Translations under genes and position numbers: made by a program
Source of the DNA: Lepeophtheirus salmonis
Taxonomy: Eukaryota > Arthropoda > Copepoda > Siphonostomatoida > Caligidae
Length of the DNA: 64,000 bases
Direction: 5' to 3'
Assembly (NCBI RefSeq): GCF_016086655.4
Contig: NC_052136.2
Span: 9,424,001 to 9,488,000 of the forward strand
Notes under the pieces: generated by a model
What the model was told of the DNA's origin: nothing
The model's input: the letters and a program-made list of their open reading frames with translations, nothing else
The model's database searches: none
Part shown: piece by piece, positions 13,561 through 27,200 of the stretch
How the letters are laid out: every line of letters begins with the position of its first letter
How positions within the stretch are numbered: the first letter of the stretch is position 1

Positions 13561-13765
13561 GATGGGGTTGGCATCCGTCAGTAAGGCTGGGAGGGCAAAA
13601 GTGTCAAAAAATAGTTCAAAATAATAATTATAAATAGTCTTACAAAGGTGGACAGGGTTTCTTTCATTGTTGGCGTCAAAATTGTCATCTCTACTCTCAC
13701 AAGGCTCTTTCCATCCACTTTTTTTATAGCTCTCTGGACGTATTTATCTCTTAAATTAACTAAAA
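13561..13765 (-). repeat. Partial tandem duplication of the Tc1/mariner copy
   Basis: Repeats a piece of the neighbouring element: AGTCTTACAAAGGTGGACAG, TTTCTTTCATTGTTGGCGTC and TTTATAGCTCTCTGGAC match sequence at about 13271-13375. It is a diverged partial second copy lying head to tail with copy 2. Confidence 0.55.
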
Positions 13766-15150
13766 ATAATTTATTTTCAATAAATAAAAAGATTTTACGA
13801 ACTTGAGTTTTTACTGGAGTTTTAGAAGAAAATTAATAAATATAAAAAAAAAATATTATTTTTGTCACAGCTCAAGAATGGGTATGTGCACATCCTTCAA
13901 AGATCCGAAGCTAATGCAACACTGCTTATTCCACGAAAGTGTTGTTGTACAACTGATAAAAATTGGAAGAATTTCATCATATCCCTTGCACCAACTAGAT
14001 ATGTTCTCCCCTATTTTGCTGTATTTTTCTTCTCATTGACTAAAGTTGATTTAAGAAAATACATTGAACTTTTTAATTAATTTATATTTTGCTTACTTTT
14101 ATACTTTTAAATATAATTAGAGCAGTCAGAAATTAGCTTTTTTTTTAAGCTCCTAGGGGAAAGGATGTAGAATGCAAAACTATTATCCACAAAACATCAT
14201 CTGTAGATAATAATCATATTGCCCATTAGAGTTTCTCTCTCGGGATTTCTTGGAGTTTTACAATTATAAAAAAATCCACAAAAAGTATATTTTTCTGGGA
14301 AAGTCTTGCATTTAATTATTTCATAATATTAGCTTAAATATATAATATTTATAATTCATTAAGTGAAAAGTTGAATATATTTAATATGGTAGATTCACTT
14401 GAGATATAGTTTTTATCCATTTATACTAGAGTGCAAATATGTTATGTGATTTGACAAAAAGTGAGGATGCTCAAATAAACATCTTTAACAAACTAACAAA
14501 GAAATATTTAATTAATATAACTTCACCTTCTTACGTAGGAAACATTAACTAATTTTGGATCTTGTACGTCTAGTTGTTTTTTTAATTCTTAAAATATCAA
14601 ATAACTTTAATGTAAATTTCACGGATTTATTGCTTACAGTTTCATTTTGGGATTTATCAGGACGCCGTTCAATAAAATATGAACAACATTTATCAAAAAG
14701 GACCTTAAAGGCTTGGTTTTTTCTTAAAAAATGGCAATTATAAAATAAACCATTCTTATCTTTACAAAATTAAGTTATTCATTTATGCTACGTTGCAAAT
14801 TAATTGCTATGTTTATCGAAAAAAAAGAAAGCCAAACTATGCACCTACCTATAAAGCAAACCCCACAAATAAATATTTAATTTATATAACTTAGTCTTTT
14901 TATGTAGGATATATGAATTAATTGTGGACCTTTAATGAAAATACAGATGATAAATACTAGCATAAAATTTATGTTTTCTTCATAAAATACTTGGGGTAAG
15001 TGAAAAGTTCTCGATTCTATGGTGTTGCAATTGGCAATAAGGTATGTTTCCTGCTGAGTGAAAGGATCATACCTTGTTATGACCTGTTTCAACTGGCTGA
15101 GTCATGTAGTTTGTTTACGTGAACCGTTTCAGTAAACATATTTCGTCTTT
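13766..15150. other. Intergenic, no recognisable feature
   Basis: A+T-rich, no convincing exon. The segments near 14500 and 14870 share AAATATTTAATTxATATAACTT, suggesting an old duplication of about 350-400 bp. Confidence 0.3.
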
Positions 15151-15159
15151 TTTGGTTAA

Positions 15160-15760
15160 AATGGAAAAAATAGAATAACGTACAATTATAAAAAAAGTCA
15201 TTTTTGATGGATTAACACGTAAGGAGATTCATCCTAAGTTAAAAAAGTTATATGTCATTTGTCAAAAAGTGAGCAACTGAATTTAAAGGTGGTTTAACAT
15301 TCCTTAAAGATGATCCATGCAAAAGACGGCGAAAAATTCCAACCACACAGGAAGCCATAGAAAAAGTAGAGGATATCGTTTTAACAATAGACGAAAGCGG
15401 ATGTGAGTATATCGGAAGAAGGAAGGCAAAACATCTTGAACGAAGTATTGTTGTTGCAACAGCTCTGGACCAGATGGGTACTGCCTTTTCAGAAGGATGA
15501 TCAAATCAAATCCCCATACAATTTTTGCAGCAATTTTGGAAAGGTTCAACAGGTATTCAACTTATTTTGGTGCGGCAATTTAGAACCACGAATGAAACAT
15601 GGGTTAAAAAGTGATCGATACATTTTTTTGCTGGATGAAAAGTGTTGTCACAGTTGTAGTCTTTCATTGTCAGGCCGAGAGCTTTTCTCATTTCCCTTGT
15701 ATATAACAAATAAAGGAACTTTACAGCATGAATTATTTACTTTCTCATTCTAGAATTTTC
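15160..15760 (+). pseudogene. Mariner-type transposase remnant, frameshifted
   Basis: Reading across frames gives a mariner-like order: start MEKIE then RTIIKKVIFDGLTRKEIH, a LKDDPCKRRR segment, then PTTQEAIEKVEDIVLTIDES, and later NETWVKK corresponding to the ETWIH region. At least three stops and several frame changes interrupt it. The catalytic region is only partly present. This is established mariner transposase order recognised by eye; the subfamily is not assignable. It is a dead copy. Confidence 0.6.
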
Positions 15761-15769
15761 TGGGATCCC

Positions 15770-18160
15770 ACTGAATCACAATTTCCTAGGAAATGAAAAA
15801 CCTCCTATGTCCATTATAATAACCCAGTCTTTATTATTATCAATTTTACGTTAATAATTTAATCAACTTGACTTTGCAAGCATAATGACTCACGTATAAT
15901 TGTTCTCTGAGATGAGAATGTATGACCTTTTTGGAAGATATATTATAGCAAGAGAACTTGCTACCAATAACATGTCTACCTAATTCATGATGATTACGAA
16001 TACTTTGTGTCCAAAATATTCACAACCCAAGGGGTTCGCACGTCAATACCTTTATTGTATCTTGCAACATTTCCCAAAAAGAGTTTAAAAAAGCACAAAA
16101 TTGGTCCATTCATACTAATAGTCTGAGAGCACGGAACATTTCACCAATAAAGTACATTAGGTTTGACTCCCAGAAACTATTTATGTCACCTAGAACATTG
16201 ACTTTTTTGTCAATATTACGGGTTTTCAGGATAATTTGTAAGGGGTCTGACCTCAAGTTTTCCGAGCGATTTCTTTTGTCAGTCTATACATTGGTGCAAG
16301 TTTTGTCATGTAACTCATGGTTAAATTATCCTCTGGAGGATATTTTCAGGGGATTCCCGAGGCTAGAACCAGCAGGGAGGCTCAGGTTAAAAAAAATCAA
16401 TTTAATTCAGTTTAAATAAGTTGAAATCTTATGTGTCAGGCTCTCAAACTGTAGTTATAGTTATAATTCAATAATTATTCAAGGCACTTTAACAAGAGAT
16501 AATTTGAATCCAACCAATCAATGTTAAGAACACTGATTATGATTGGGGGGAAAGAAGCAGAAAAGTCGACAGCTAACAAAAAATAAAGCGTACATTTTTA
16601 TTTTAATGAGATAATAGTATTAGCAATCAGAAAAAAATTATCTTTCACTCCAAAAATTATTTTTAATAGTAAAGGACGTTAGAGTATTACGTAAAACTTC
16701 CCACAAATTTTCCTTAATGAAAAAAAACCCCTAGATGGATTATTAAAGTGACTCATTGGCTAATCACATTTCTTAGAAAAGTTACTATTTATAGTTTTAA
16801 TAAGGTACTTTTTTATGTAGATAAATCAAGCACTATATATTTAAAGGAATATCTTTTAAGAAATGATGCAATTCAATGTTTTAATTTTATTTTGATCCGG
16901 CAATTTCAAAAAAATATAATTGTACATGCAACTGTTAACATATATGTGTATAAGTTGAGCATACAATTTTTTAATGATTATATAAAACAATTATTTATAG
17001 CTAAATGCTCAGGCCATTTTTAAAGTTATTTTGATCACACACAATAATACATTTTTTGTCCCTTAGTACGGTTTTGCCCTGCAATTTTTGTAAGATGTCC
17101 AAAATTATTCGAATTCTTTATTAACGCTCAAAATGTTGATTGCTTGAACCACTCGAATAAGTTCTTGTTATGCTTTCAACAATTATCCATAATTAATTAA
17201 TTATTAGGAAGGAATCCTTAGTAACTTGAAAATTTTTTGAAGTTGGTCTTTAAAAAAAGTATCATTAACGCCTAAAATTTATTCGATTTAATATGAGTTC
17301 CAAAAGAAAAATATGAATTTTTTCTTCAATTCTTCCCTCAGCTTTACTTACTTTCAAACAATTTTCTTTATTTCAGAAAAAGATACATGCATATTTATTT
17401 TAATGAAAGTCTATCATGCACCGAAGCAATTTGATCGATTACCGATTAATCTGCAATAGTTAAATAATTAATACTTTCAATTTAAAATAGTTTATTTTCT
17501 ATTTAAATAAGCAGAAATATACTTTTAGGTAGTGCTAATCTCATATTCTTAAAAATTCACAATTAGTTCATGTTTCGCACATTAGAACGTGAAGTTATAT
17601 TAATCATAATCAAATATTCATTTTTTGATTTGTTATAGGTGCTTCATTGGGCGTTCAATATAAATTTATCTTTGAGCGTACAATCCAAAACTGATCTCAG
17701 TTTTTCTCTCAGTCATCTGAATTATGAAATATCTGGGAATTTAGTAATTCGGGACTATCATCGTTCAGAGTCATTTTTTACCCTTAAAACAATCTCCAAA
17801 TTAAAAGTTTTGATATATTCCCATTCTAGAGTGAGTTTAGTATATTTACTTTTAACTACATTCATCTCAGGGAAAATATGCTGGCATCCTTAATAAATAT
17901 ATAGGATCAAACCAATCAAACTAGGGAACACGGAAGTCGGTGGTTGGATTACTCGTTAATAATTTAGCGTGAAAGTAATGTTGGTTGATGTAATGTGTTG
18001 ATATGAAAAAAAGGAGGATATCACATAGGACCATTAGAAAACTTTTTTGGAAATTGATTTACTTCCTCCCGAGATTGTTGGGTAGTGAATGCCAGTCAGC
18101 CATAAAAACACAATTTAGTTCAATTATACCTACATCCAATGCATTTATTATTTATTGTAA
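15770..18160. other. Intergenic with scattered old repeats
   Basis: About 16490-16580 is an inverted copy of the TTGTTGTCAGCTGTCGA family seen near 5.2, 20.7 and 51.8 kb. An open frame at 17639-17893 follows a plausible acceptor (TTTGTTATAG) but resembles nothing I know and has no matching donor partner. Confidence 0.3.
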
Positions 18161-18164
18161 TTAA

Positions 18165-18240
18165 ATCATTTTCGCGGCCCGTATAAAATGAACTCGTGGG
18201 CCGGACATGGACCGAGGGCCACCAAATTCAGAATCCCTGT
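18165..18240. mobile_element. Terminal fragment of a hAT-like element
   Basis: The sequence TTTTCGCGGCCCGTATAAAA, then GTGGGCCGGACATGG, GAGGGCCACC and ATTCAGAATCCCTG, has the look of a hAT (Charlie-type) end: a locally G/C-rich GGCC-bearing stretch finishing in AATCCCTG. Recognition is by resemblance only. Confidence 0.4.
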
Positions 18241-18965
18241 ACTTGATAATTTGGACCTTTTTCTTTCTTTCTTTTCGGAAGAAGAAAGATTAAGAGAGTT
18301 AATTTTGTCACCTATGTATGTCTGTACGACATGTATTGCTCAACTAATCCTTTTTACATGAAGATTAAGAGAAAATGATGGAAAGAAACAATACTGATCT
18401 ACTAATATTTCCAGCTAATTTGAAAAGCCTTTTGATTAATAATTTGGAGGGTTAAAAATACAAAAACATTATTTGGACTGAGGACTTATTCATAGTATCC
18501 TTTTATAAGCATAAATAAATAAAAATGATAGTAAAAGGGATTTTCCAAGTAAATGGAGAAAGGTTTGAGGTTATTATTGAAACTCATTTCTGAACAAACA
18601 TATAGATGCTTCATCAATCTGTCTTTCTTTCCTCATCAAAGAAAATTATTTTTAAAACACAATAGAAAAAGAGTATTGATTTGTTAGAGGAGAATCAATA
18701 TTTTATGGTTCCATCATTCAGTCATATTCATTAATTTGATGCAGATTCTAATTAATTTTCTTCATCCTTGAGTCCATCCACATATGTATTACCCATGTGT
18801 GTAAAGAAGTAACGTGATTCCAATATTATTATAAATAAATGGTATCCTAGAAACATGATTGAAATACAATACGAATTTTGGTTCAATTACGTAAGAGCAA
18901 TAAAACACATCAATCAAGTATTTTGTCAAATGTATCTATCTATTAGTGTTCATAGCTCAGTATAC

Positions 18966-19527
18966 CCAGGGGCATCCGAAGACGGTGGGCTGGAGCCCTC
19001 CTCCCCCCCCAAAAAAATATGGGAATCTTTACTTTTTACTAGAATTTTTTTTACAGATTTATTTTCTTAAAAAAAAAATAATTTTGGCAAATTATACTGC
19101 AAAGCAAAAAATTTAATATTTGAAATTTTTTTGGAAAAATTAAATTTTCAGTGAACATTTGTGGATTTTTTAAATTTTTTTTTTTAATTTAATGCTTAAT
19201 TTTTTTGTTTTTTTTTGAAAAAATTTAACATTTGAAGTTTTTTTCGAAAAAATATAATTTTCTGTGAATAACAACGTATTTTTGTAAAAATTAAATATGT
19301 GGAATTTCATTTTTTGAATTTTTTTCCAAAACATTTAATTTTTGAAATATCTTTTTATAAATATAATTCTTTGTAAATAGCTATGAATCTTGAATTTTTA
19401 ATTTTTTTTGCAACAAATTTAATTTTTTAAATTCAATTTTTGATATTTTTTGCCAAAAAAAAAAAAAAAAAAAAAACATTTATTGAGGGGGCCCTCAATA
19501 AAAATATAATCCTGGGGACCCCCCTGA
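18966..19527. repeat. A/T-rich short inverted-repeat element with paired ends
   Basis: Left end CCAGGGGCATCCGAAG, right end TCCTGGGGACCCCCCTG, so the outermost CAGGGG matches its inverse. ATACC precedes the left end and follows the right end, a possible short target duplication. The interior repeats imperfect T/A-rich units (AAATTTTTTTCCAAAA) and ends in a poly-A tract of about 20 at 19456-19477. Same family as the 48-538 block. Confidence 0.6.
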
Positions 19528-22500
19528 TACCAGACATACAAAGGTACCAGAGTACCCATGCATTTATAATTGTACTATACCACAAAAATTGGATAATGAA
19601 AGTTGCTCTGAACAATTCCCAACAAAATTTGTGTAGTCTTTATATAGTTGTTGAGAATTGCGGTCTGCCAATTCATGTTAGGCACTTTTCACTTGTTTAT
19701 TGTTGGATCAAAGGTTGCAAGATACGATAAAATTAACAAAGTAGGGGTACACTGTATATTTTTGCCCGCACGTCATATCTTCTCTTTTTATCTCAAAATT
19801 GGATAGAGCAGCATGTTAATTTAATGCATATTCACCTTCTTCAGAATAAAACCCAATGGGAAAAACAAATGACTCAATTACTTGGTTTTCATGCGTAAAT
19901 ACTTTTTTTTGATAAATGGAGGCATAATGCATATATAAATATTAGTTGACTGACTAGAGGAGGGGACTATATTCATTATAGAGGGTATCGTTCCAAAATA
20001 AAAATTGAGATAGAAAAGATTTAACCACTACGAAAGTTGCGTCAAGTTTTGCCTTGGCAATAGAAATGAACATAGATACATATATTTTTGGAGCACCTAC
20101 ATTTTATATCAACAAGTGCGTGCGTAAGCCTTTATTGCTTCTTGAACCCTTGGAAAATCCCTTGATAATTTTTTTAATAGCATAAGATATTCATTATATA
20201 ATGACGAAGCGACGCAAAACCTATGTTATTGGAGATGGGGAAGAGGGTCTTAGAGTCGATCCGAGGACTGAGGATGAGGGAGATCCCATCTCATTATGTA
20301 AAGTACTACGACTATTTGTACAATGTGATCCTCGCCGGCCTGCATCCTCAGTATATGGATCGACTCCGAGTCCTTCTTTTACCTCCCTTCCCCCTGTATA
20401 CTCCAGAAGAGAGAAACTCATAACCTTCTCCACGTAATGAGACCTTCCATCTACTTTCATGATTCTTTAAAGTGCTAATTGTCTCAGTATCTCAAAAAGT
20501 CGAGGTCCCTCTCCTCCTAATAATATATTCTGCGCTTGGCACAGTTATTTCCTTAGTATTCAACGGTTGTAATAAATGAATCTCAACTTTCCACTGTTAC
20601 TGTCTCCAATTAAGAGATAGAAAGAGAAAACTTATACAGTGCACACAAAATTGGCACATGAACATCAATACTTTCATCCCTCACACAAAAATTTACATTG
20701 TATTTTATTGTCAGATATAGATTTGTCTATTTCTTTTCTCTTAATCAGTGTCATGAACGATGATTGGTTGAATTATAATCAGCTCTTGTTAAGCTGTGAA
20801 CACTGAACAATTCCCAAGAATGATTGTATAATAATTCCACATTTAGGAAGAATTGGTCCAAAATTTTCTAACTTCCAACTGATTTTTTATTAGGATGTTA
20901 TATGTGTGAATGGTGAGTGACGACACAAGAGAAGAATAGGAATATGAGAAAATATTGTTCTATGTGCTATGTATGAAGATGGGATGGGATGTGTGTAAAG
21001 AAAAAACTAAGTATAGCGATTAAAAAAGAAAAAAAACGGTTGAGCGTGTGCTTTTTTTGTTCATTATTTAATAAGTCGTGGGTTGTTAACATATCCTTCC
21101 AAAAGAAGAATTATCGCCTATCTTTGCTTTATATTGATTCAAAATGCAGAATAAAATTAATATATATGAAATTAAATATAATTATGATATTTTCCCTAAA
21201 CTAATGCTATTTTAAATGCAGAAGGTTTCCCTCTTTATAGCATTAATACAGCAGCTGGTGTTAACAAAGGTTTTAATTCTTGTTTACCATATGTCTTTCT
21301 AGTGCCTTCTCCATGCGTTCTTACAACAACAAAAAACATCTCCACCCATACATTAGTCGTCATAACATTCCTTCCTTCTTTTCTATAACTTAGAAAACTT
21401 ACTTTCTTGGATTTACTATAAATGCATATCATTTTTAAGAGCTGTTAAACAGGGCATCCAAGTTACTAAAAATGGAGGATAAATTATATTTATATAAGTT
21501 TGTATCGAATTGCAAGGAGAGAGAAAGAAATAAAAGCCATCAAAAAAAGTTAAACCCGATTTGACTTATGTTTCAAATACCAAAAAACCTCTAATGATGA
21601 TTTTCTTAAAATACGTCATTACCTCGAGTTGTCTGTGTGCACCATCAGAAAGATGATATATAATAGATTTATTTGTAATCCATTTTTATGAAACCATTTG
21701 GAAAAACCATTTCCTCTGAAAATTAATTATAAATTCGGGAAGGAATTAATCTTTATTTGCTGCTGTAACTACTTAGCAAATGTAGGCAGAAGACTTAATA
21801 AATATAATATCAAAGAAGAATGCAGACTGGTAATAGTTTCCGTAACAAAGAAAACATAATTTCTGGGAAAAAAATCACTCTGGGAAATTTTGTTACAGAA
21901 AAGCAGGATAATATTTGGCAATTTTAAATGCGAAAAAAACAAATATATTTTTCTACGATCCGTAATTTTTTTATTTAAGTGATCAAAGTTGAATGGTGCA
22001 TGGTGAATATTTTTTAGCATAATAAAGATAAGTCTAACATTATTGTGGAAATACTACACCCGATTCGGACGGATATATTTGCTACCCAAACCAATTCGGT
22101 TATTTAAAAAATCTGGTCTTAATAGACCACTTAGAAAAAAAAAAACAATCTATATAGGTAAAAAAAAATGTTCTTGTTCACCCTCATATAAAATTCAGTC
22201 CAGACTGATTTGATCAATTAAATGTAGATGACGTTGTGTGTTTTCCAAATCATAATTTATCTCAAAATATCGGGATTTGTCTTTTACTTGAAACCATGTT
22301 TAGTGATTTTTGCAAAATCTCTTTCTTTAGTACAAAAAAATATTTTTTCAATATTAAAAAATTAATCAGAATATTAATATGTTGTAATTTTTATCCACCA
22401 TACAAATTTTATTACATACAAAAAACAAAAGTTTATGGTTGACTGGTATGGAGAAAAAAAGAGGTCCATATATTGAGAACAAAAAAAGTTATCCATAGAT

Positions 22501-23030
22501 AGAGTAACGCTGAAAAAATTGGTCACGATAAGATAACAATTAAATTTCGATCCACGGTCTAACACACCGGTGTCTGATTGTATTTTCAAATGGGTAGTTT
22601 TTTGATGATTCTGATAAATATAAAATTTTACAAATAACTTTGTTTTTTTTATATATATAATTTTTTGAGGATACTAAATTTGAGAGAATATTTTTTTAAT
22701 GTTCCCTTAAGTGGTCAGATGGAGTTGTACTGATTAAGTATAAGTAAACATTATAGTATTACAATTAATCCATCGGACCGAGGAATTGACCTTCAAGTCC
22801 ATATACATTATGAATAATTCCATCCCCGGTGCAACTGAGTATCAAATCTACGCAGATTGAGGTCTAGAGAATAATTTCTACCGAACGAGATAGCGGTTTC
22901 TACCGAAATACTGGTCAAAATCGGTTTAGTAGAGATCTCTTGAGACCGCACCAAAAAAAATAGGTCTTAAACCGAGTCTCAACACAAATAGATAGGTGCT
23001 TAAATTTATTGTAATTACCTGAATAGTGAC
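19528..23030. other. Intergenic with repeat fragments
   Basis: Besides the palindrome near 20.3 kb, 20690-20830 belongs to the TTGTTGTCAG dispersed family. 22850-23005 ends in AAACCGAGTCTCAACACAAA, matching the right end of the element in urate oxidase intron 1 (48.0 kb). No gene recognised. Confidence 0.35.
20223..20445. repeat. Imperfect palindrome, relatively G+C rich
   Basis: The arm at 20253-20276 (GAGTCGATCC..ACTGAGGATG) is matched by the inverse arm at 20343-20366 (CATCCTCAGT..GGATCGACTC), with about 20 of 24 positions paired and a 66-base loop. Weaker pairing extends outward to about 20230 and 20440. Open frames on both strands here mirror each other because of the palindrome, so I do not call a gene. 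It may be a foldback element. Confidence 0.55.
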
Positions 23031-23035
23031 CAACT

Positions 23036-23330
23036 TAGGCTGTAGCCCCTCCCATATTAAGAAAGTATTGCTTTTTACTATAAAAAAATTTCGTCATTGC
23101 GGCAAACTATAATTTTTGGGAATAGCTACACATTTTTGAAATTTCTTTTCAAAAAAATGTAATATTTTAAATTAAAATTTTTGAATAACTAGATTTTTGA
23201 AATTTTTTTCCAAAAAAAAATCAATATTTGAAATTATGCCAAAAAATTATTATTTAAATTTTTTTACAAAAAATTAAGTTTTTAAATTTTTTCAAAAAAA
23301 ATTCAAAAACCAAGCCCCCTTGCCCCTGAA
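23036..23330. repeat. A/T-rich short element, family member
   Basis: Begins GGCTGTAGCCCCTCCCATAT followed by TTGCTTTTTACTATAAAAAA, runs through T/A-rich units and ends AAGCCCCCTTGCCCCTGAAT. Same family as 48-538. Confidence 0.55.
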
Positions 23331-23574
23331 TACGTACCTTTAATTGAAAAATTGACTCAAGGAAATATAAATGTATGTAGATATCATTTTAATGTGTTAT
23401 AATAATATTGTCATTTTGATTGGCGGTAAATTATATGGGGAAAAAATTAAGGCATAAATAATTTTCATTTCCTTTGCTATCTAATGAAGGTAAAAACTAT
23501 TTCTGTGCAATAGGCAATAATAATAATAATATTTTTCAAATTTCATAAAATATCAGGCAGTAGGATAGGACGAA

Positions 23575-23896
23575 GTGTGTGGGCAGGAGGGGTTGTATCC
23601 CCCACACCAAATTAAGGAATTTTGAAAAATTAATTTTTGAAATTTTTTTCCAAAAAATTTAATTTTTTGTTAACAGCTATATATTTTTGAATTTTTGTTC
23701 CAAAAATTTAATTTCTTCTGAATAGATATGGATTTTTGAAATTTGTTTCCAAGAAATTTAATAGTTAAAATTTCATTTTTTGTTAACAGCTGTGGATTTT
23801 TGAAAAAAAAATTCGAAAAATTGAATTTCTTGAGAATTTCCCCCTTAATTTTTTTTTACAAAAATACATATATATAATTCTGCGGAGGCCCCTGTA
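23575..23896. repeat. A/T-rich short element, family member with clear right end
   Basis: Starts GGGCAGGAGGGGTTGTATCC and ends TATAATTCTGCGGAGGCCCC TG; the inverse of that end (CAGGGGCCTCCGCAGAATTA) closely matches the left end of the 11.6 kb element. The interior shows several imperfect T/A-rich units including AGCTATxxATTTTTGAA. Confidence 0.6.
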
Positions 23897-24044
23897 ATGA
23901 TATCCTACCCCATCGCCTTTTGTTGTAAAAGTATGCGAATTCAAAATCTATTTTCTCAGAACAAAAGAAATTTTAATTCCTAATAAGATGGACAAAAATA
24001 AACCCGGCTTTTTATCAAGTGTAACTAATATATGTACATACATG

Positions 24045-24062
24045 ATATATATATATATATAT
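24045..24062. repeat. (AT)n microsatellite
   Basis: A run of alternating AT of about 18 bases, 190 bp upstream of the ankyrin-repeat gene start. Confidence 0.8.
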
Positions 24063-24249
24063 AATAATGATTATTATGTACTATAAACTGCCTTGCTTTG
24101 TGTGTTCAAATGAACTCTTACATGTGTCATCTCACTTCATTGCTTTATTCTTGGCAAGCTTTCAAACCCAGGGTTCTCCCCTGCTATTGTGTAGGCATTT
24201 GTTAAATGATCTCAAAAGTTGACTCAGTGCTTAGGAACTCCTTCTAAAG

Positions 24250-27200
24250 ATGCCGCGTATTGATCCACGACTTGTTCTGGCCAAGCGTTTTCCTCTTCAT
24301 GCCGCTGTGGATCAATGCCATATGCCAACAGTTCTTAAACTACTGGGAGAGGATGCGGAATTTCATGTTGTACGTAAAGTACAAAACTATGATACAACGG
24401 TCATCCATTCTGCATGTACACTCAGAGGAATTCAAAACATTTCAGAGGACATTCTTAAACATCTAATTAAGGTAACCTACTTCTTAGTTTGGATATCTCT
24501 AGTACTTACCTACTTAACTCAGGCAAAGTCTAAAAATAAAACAACAATTTAAACAGTACATTGGATAGTCTCATTTTGGGGTTTATATCCCCCAAAAAAC
24601 TGACTTTGGCATAGTTTATCGGCTCTCAATGATTTGCAATTTCTCTGTTTTATCAAAGATCCTCCATTTTGTTCTACGACTTTAATCAATTCAAATAGAG
24701 CTATTTTTTCCTACGTTACTTCTCTCTATCTTTGATGAAACAGGGAAACTTCAAATCATTCACAAAATCCCCTTAAATTATAACAAAAAAGATGTGCAAT
24801 ATTTTTTACTGATATACCAAACACTAAAAAATGTAATAAGTACAGTTTTTGACACAATATAGTTAGGACGGTACAATATGAAAAAAAATGACCAATTGTG
24901 ATCCAAAACTCTTGTATCAAGAATGTTTTTTGAGGATTTTTTATTTGATGGTTCTTGAAAAAGCTTTTGAGTAGCCTATTAAAAACAAATACTTTATTTG
25001 TAATGAAAGAACAGTTAACTATTTACTCTTCAAATGAATTACTTTTGCTCAAAAACAAATAAAAAACTGAGACGTTATTCCTTACATAACAAAGCCCTTA
25101 AAAAATTGGTTTCAACTATATATAAAATGAAATAAGCCATTGCAGAGAAAAGTTTTATATTTGTGTAAATCATCATTTTTTTTCTTAGTCAAAAGATAAA
25201 AATACAAAGAAAAATCTTGAACCCCAGATTTGATACAAAAAACCAAATTACAGATTAGTTTAGTAATACATATTAGAATTAGATATAGAGGTTAAAAGTT
25301 TTTAGGTAAGTTAAATTTTGATGGTTTGTGTTATGAAGAAATCCAAATATATCTTCTTTTTTTCTCTACAGGACGGTGCCCCCATTAATGAAACGGACTC
25401 CATAGGACAAACTCCATTACATTATGCCATCTCAAATCCTAGTCTTGCAAAGACTCTTATACCGATTTTATTGGCGGAAGGAGCTCATATCAATGTTCAA
25501 AGAAAAAGTGATGGTTGGACAGCGTTGCATCTTGCAGCCATGTTCGGAAGGTCAGATCTTGTAGGGATTTTGCTTAAAAACGGAGCAAATCCTGAACTAA
25601 AGGACAATGAGGGTAATAAGCCCCAGGAAATTGCTCGTAAATATCGGTTTCATGCTCTTTCGGATTTATTGAATAGGTAAATATATATTAAAACAGATTT
25701 TTGAATAATTATATATCTTATTATCAAGTCCGAGGAAGGATCATATCCCCATTGTGCCCTCTGAGAAGGATGTTGAAGCTGATATCATGTCCCTTCTTAC
25801 TTACAAAAGAAAGGATGATTACCAAAAGATAAAAATGAAAGAAAAGTATACAAACTGGAGGGACGATAACCAAAATTCTTTGCTACATTTAGCTGCCTGG
25901 AATGGAAATTTAGAACTTTGCAGATGGTTTTTTGATAGCCCAAGAGGAAGAAAATTATGTAGTGTACAAAATGATAATGGAGCTACTCCCTTAGCTCTTG
26001 CCATCATCAATGGACAGATCCAATCTGTTGAAGAGTTTTTTATGAATAAGTATTCCAAAATCAACATTGATTTGAGTGCTAAAATACATTCATCAGGTGA
26101 AAATATTGCTCATTTACTTATCCAGTATTTACCCGACGTTCATCCCAAGTTTATTTTAAAACGAAAAGACTTGACCTTTGAGGTCCTTAACGCCCAGGAA
26201 TCTCGCAACGGAAACTCTCCTTTTCTTCATTGTGCCATGAGAAATAATAAATTTTCATTAAAAAGACTTCTTCGTTCTAAAGCTGTTAAGGAGAGGCAAC
26301 TATTAGACTTAAGTTTAAGGAACAAGTTTGGAAATTCTTTATTGCATTATCTTGCAGAAAATAAGGACGAGGCCAACTTTAGCACGATTTTAAATGACTA
26401 CAATGGTATAATCACTTCAGAAATAGCCAATTTAAATAATGCAGAAGGAAATACGTGTTTGATTGTGTGCCTAATTAGAGGATCCCCGCATATGGTCAGA
26501 GATATTCTTCAACATCCTACTGCAAGTACAAAATTTAATTTAGCTTATAACAAAGGTGGACTCTCTCCACTCCATTTGGTAGCCGAGCAAGGTAATACTC
26601 TTTTGTGGAATATTGCAGTTTCTCATCCCAGCTGTGACTTAAATGCTCGTGATCCTGAAGGAAATACTCCTTTAATGACTGCAGCTATTAGAGGAAGCTC
26701 AAAAATGTTAGAATCTTGGTTCAGTTCTACCTCCAAAGTCTCAGATTCAGTTGATTTGTCTGCTTCTAATACAGAAGGAGATACACTACTATCCCTCTTT
26801 ATAAAAAATATACCGGACAAACATTCCCTCGCCTCTTTTCTATTCTCGGTAGATCTTAAAACAATTGCAAATCAGCCTAACAGCTCGTCAGAATATCCTA
26901 TTACAATCGCTATTCAAAAAGAGAATTGGGACGTTGTTTCGATCCTTTTAAGCCATCCTAATCTCAGAAACAAAATTGGAGAAGAAGAAACAGAGGGTGT
27001 GATTGATGTTCATGTAATTGTGCCAAAGACAGGGTTCTCACCCTTAACTTCCATTCTTACAGCACATGTTAAACTAACGAGACAAGTACAAACGCATACT
27101 ATGAAAAAACAAAGAGTATTAGCTGAAGAATGTAAAAAGAAATGTGAGTCTCTCTGGAGCTTGGTTAAAACTCTTCTCGAGCGAGAAAGGGAAATGCATG

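Noticed and set aside
17639..17893. 84-codon frame after an acceptor-like TTGTTATAG
   Set aside because: No similarity, no donor in a useful position and no neighbouring exon.
20201..20460. Three overlapping open frames around a G+C-richer island
   Set aside because: Explained by the palindrome, which makes both strands similar; no gene context.
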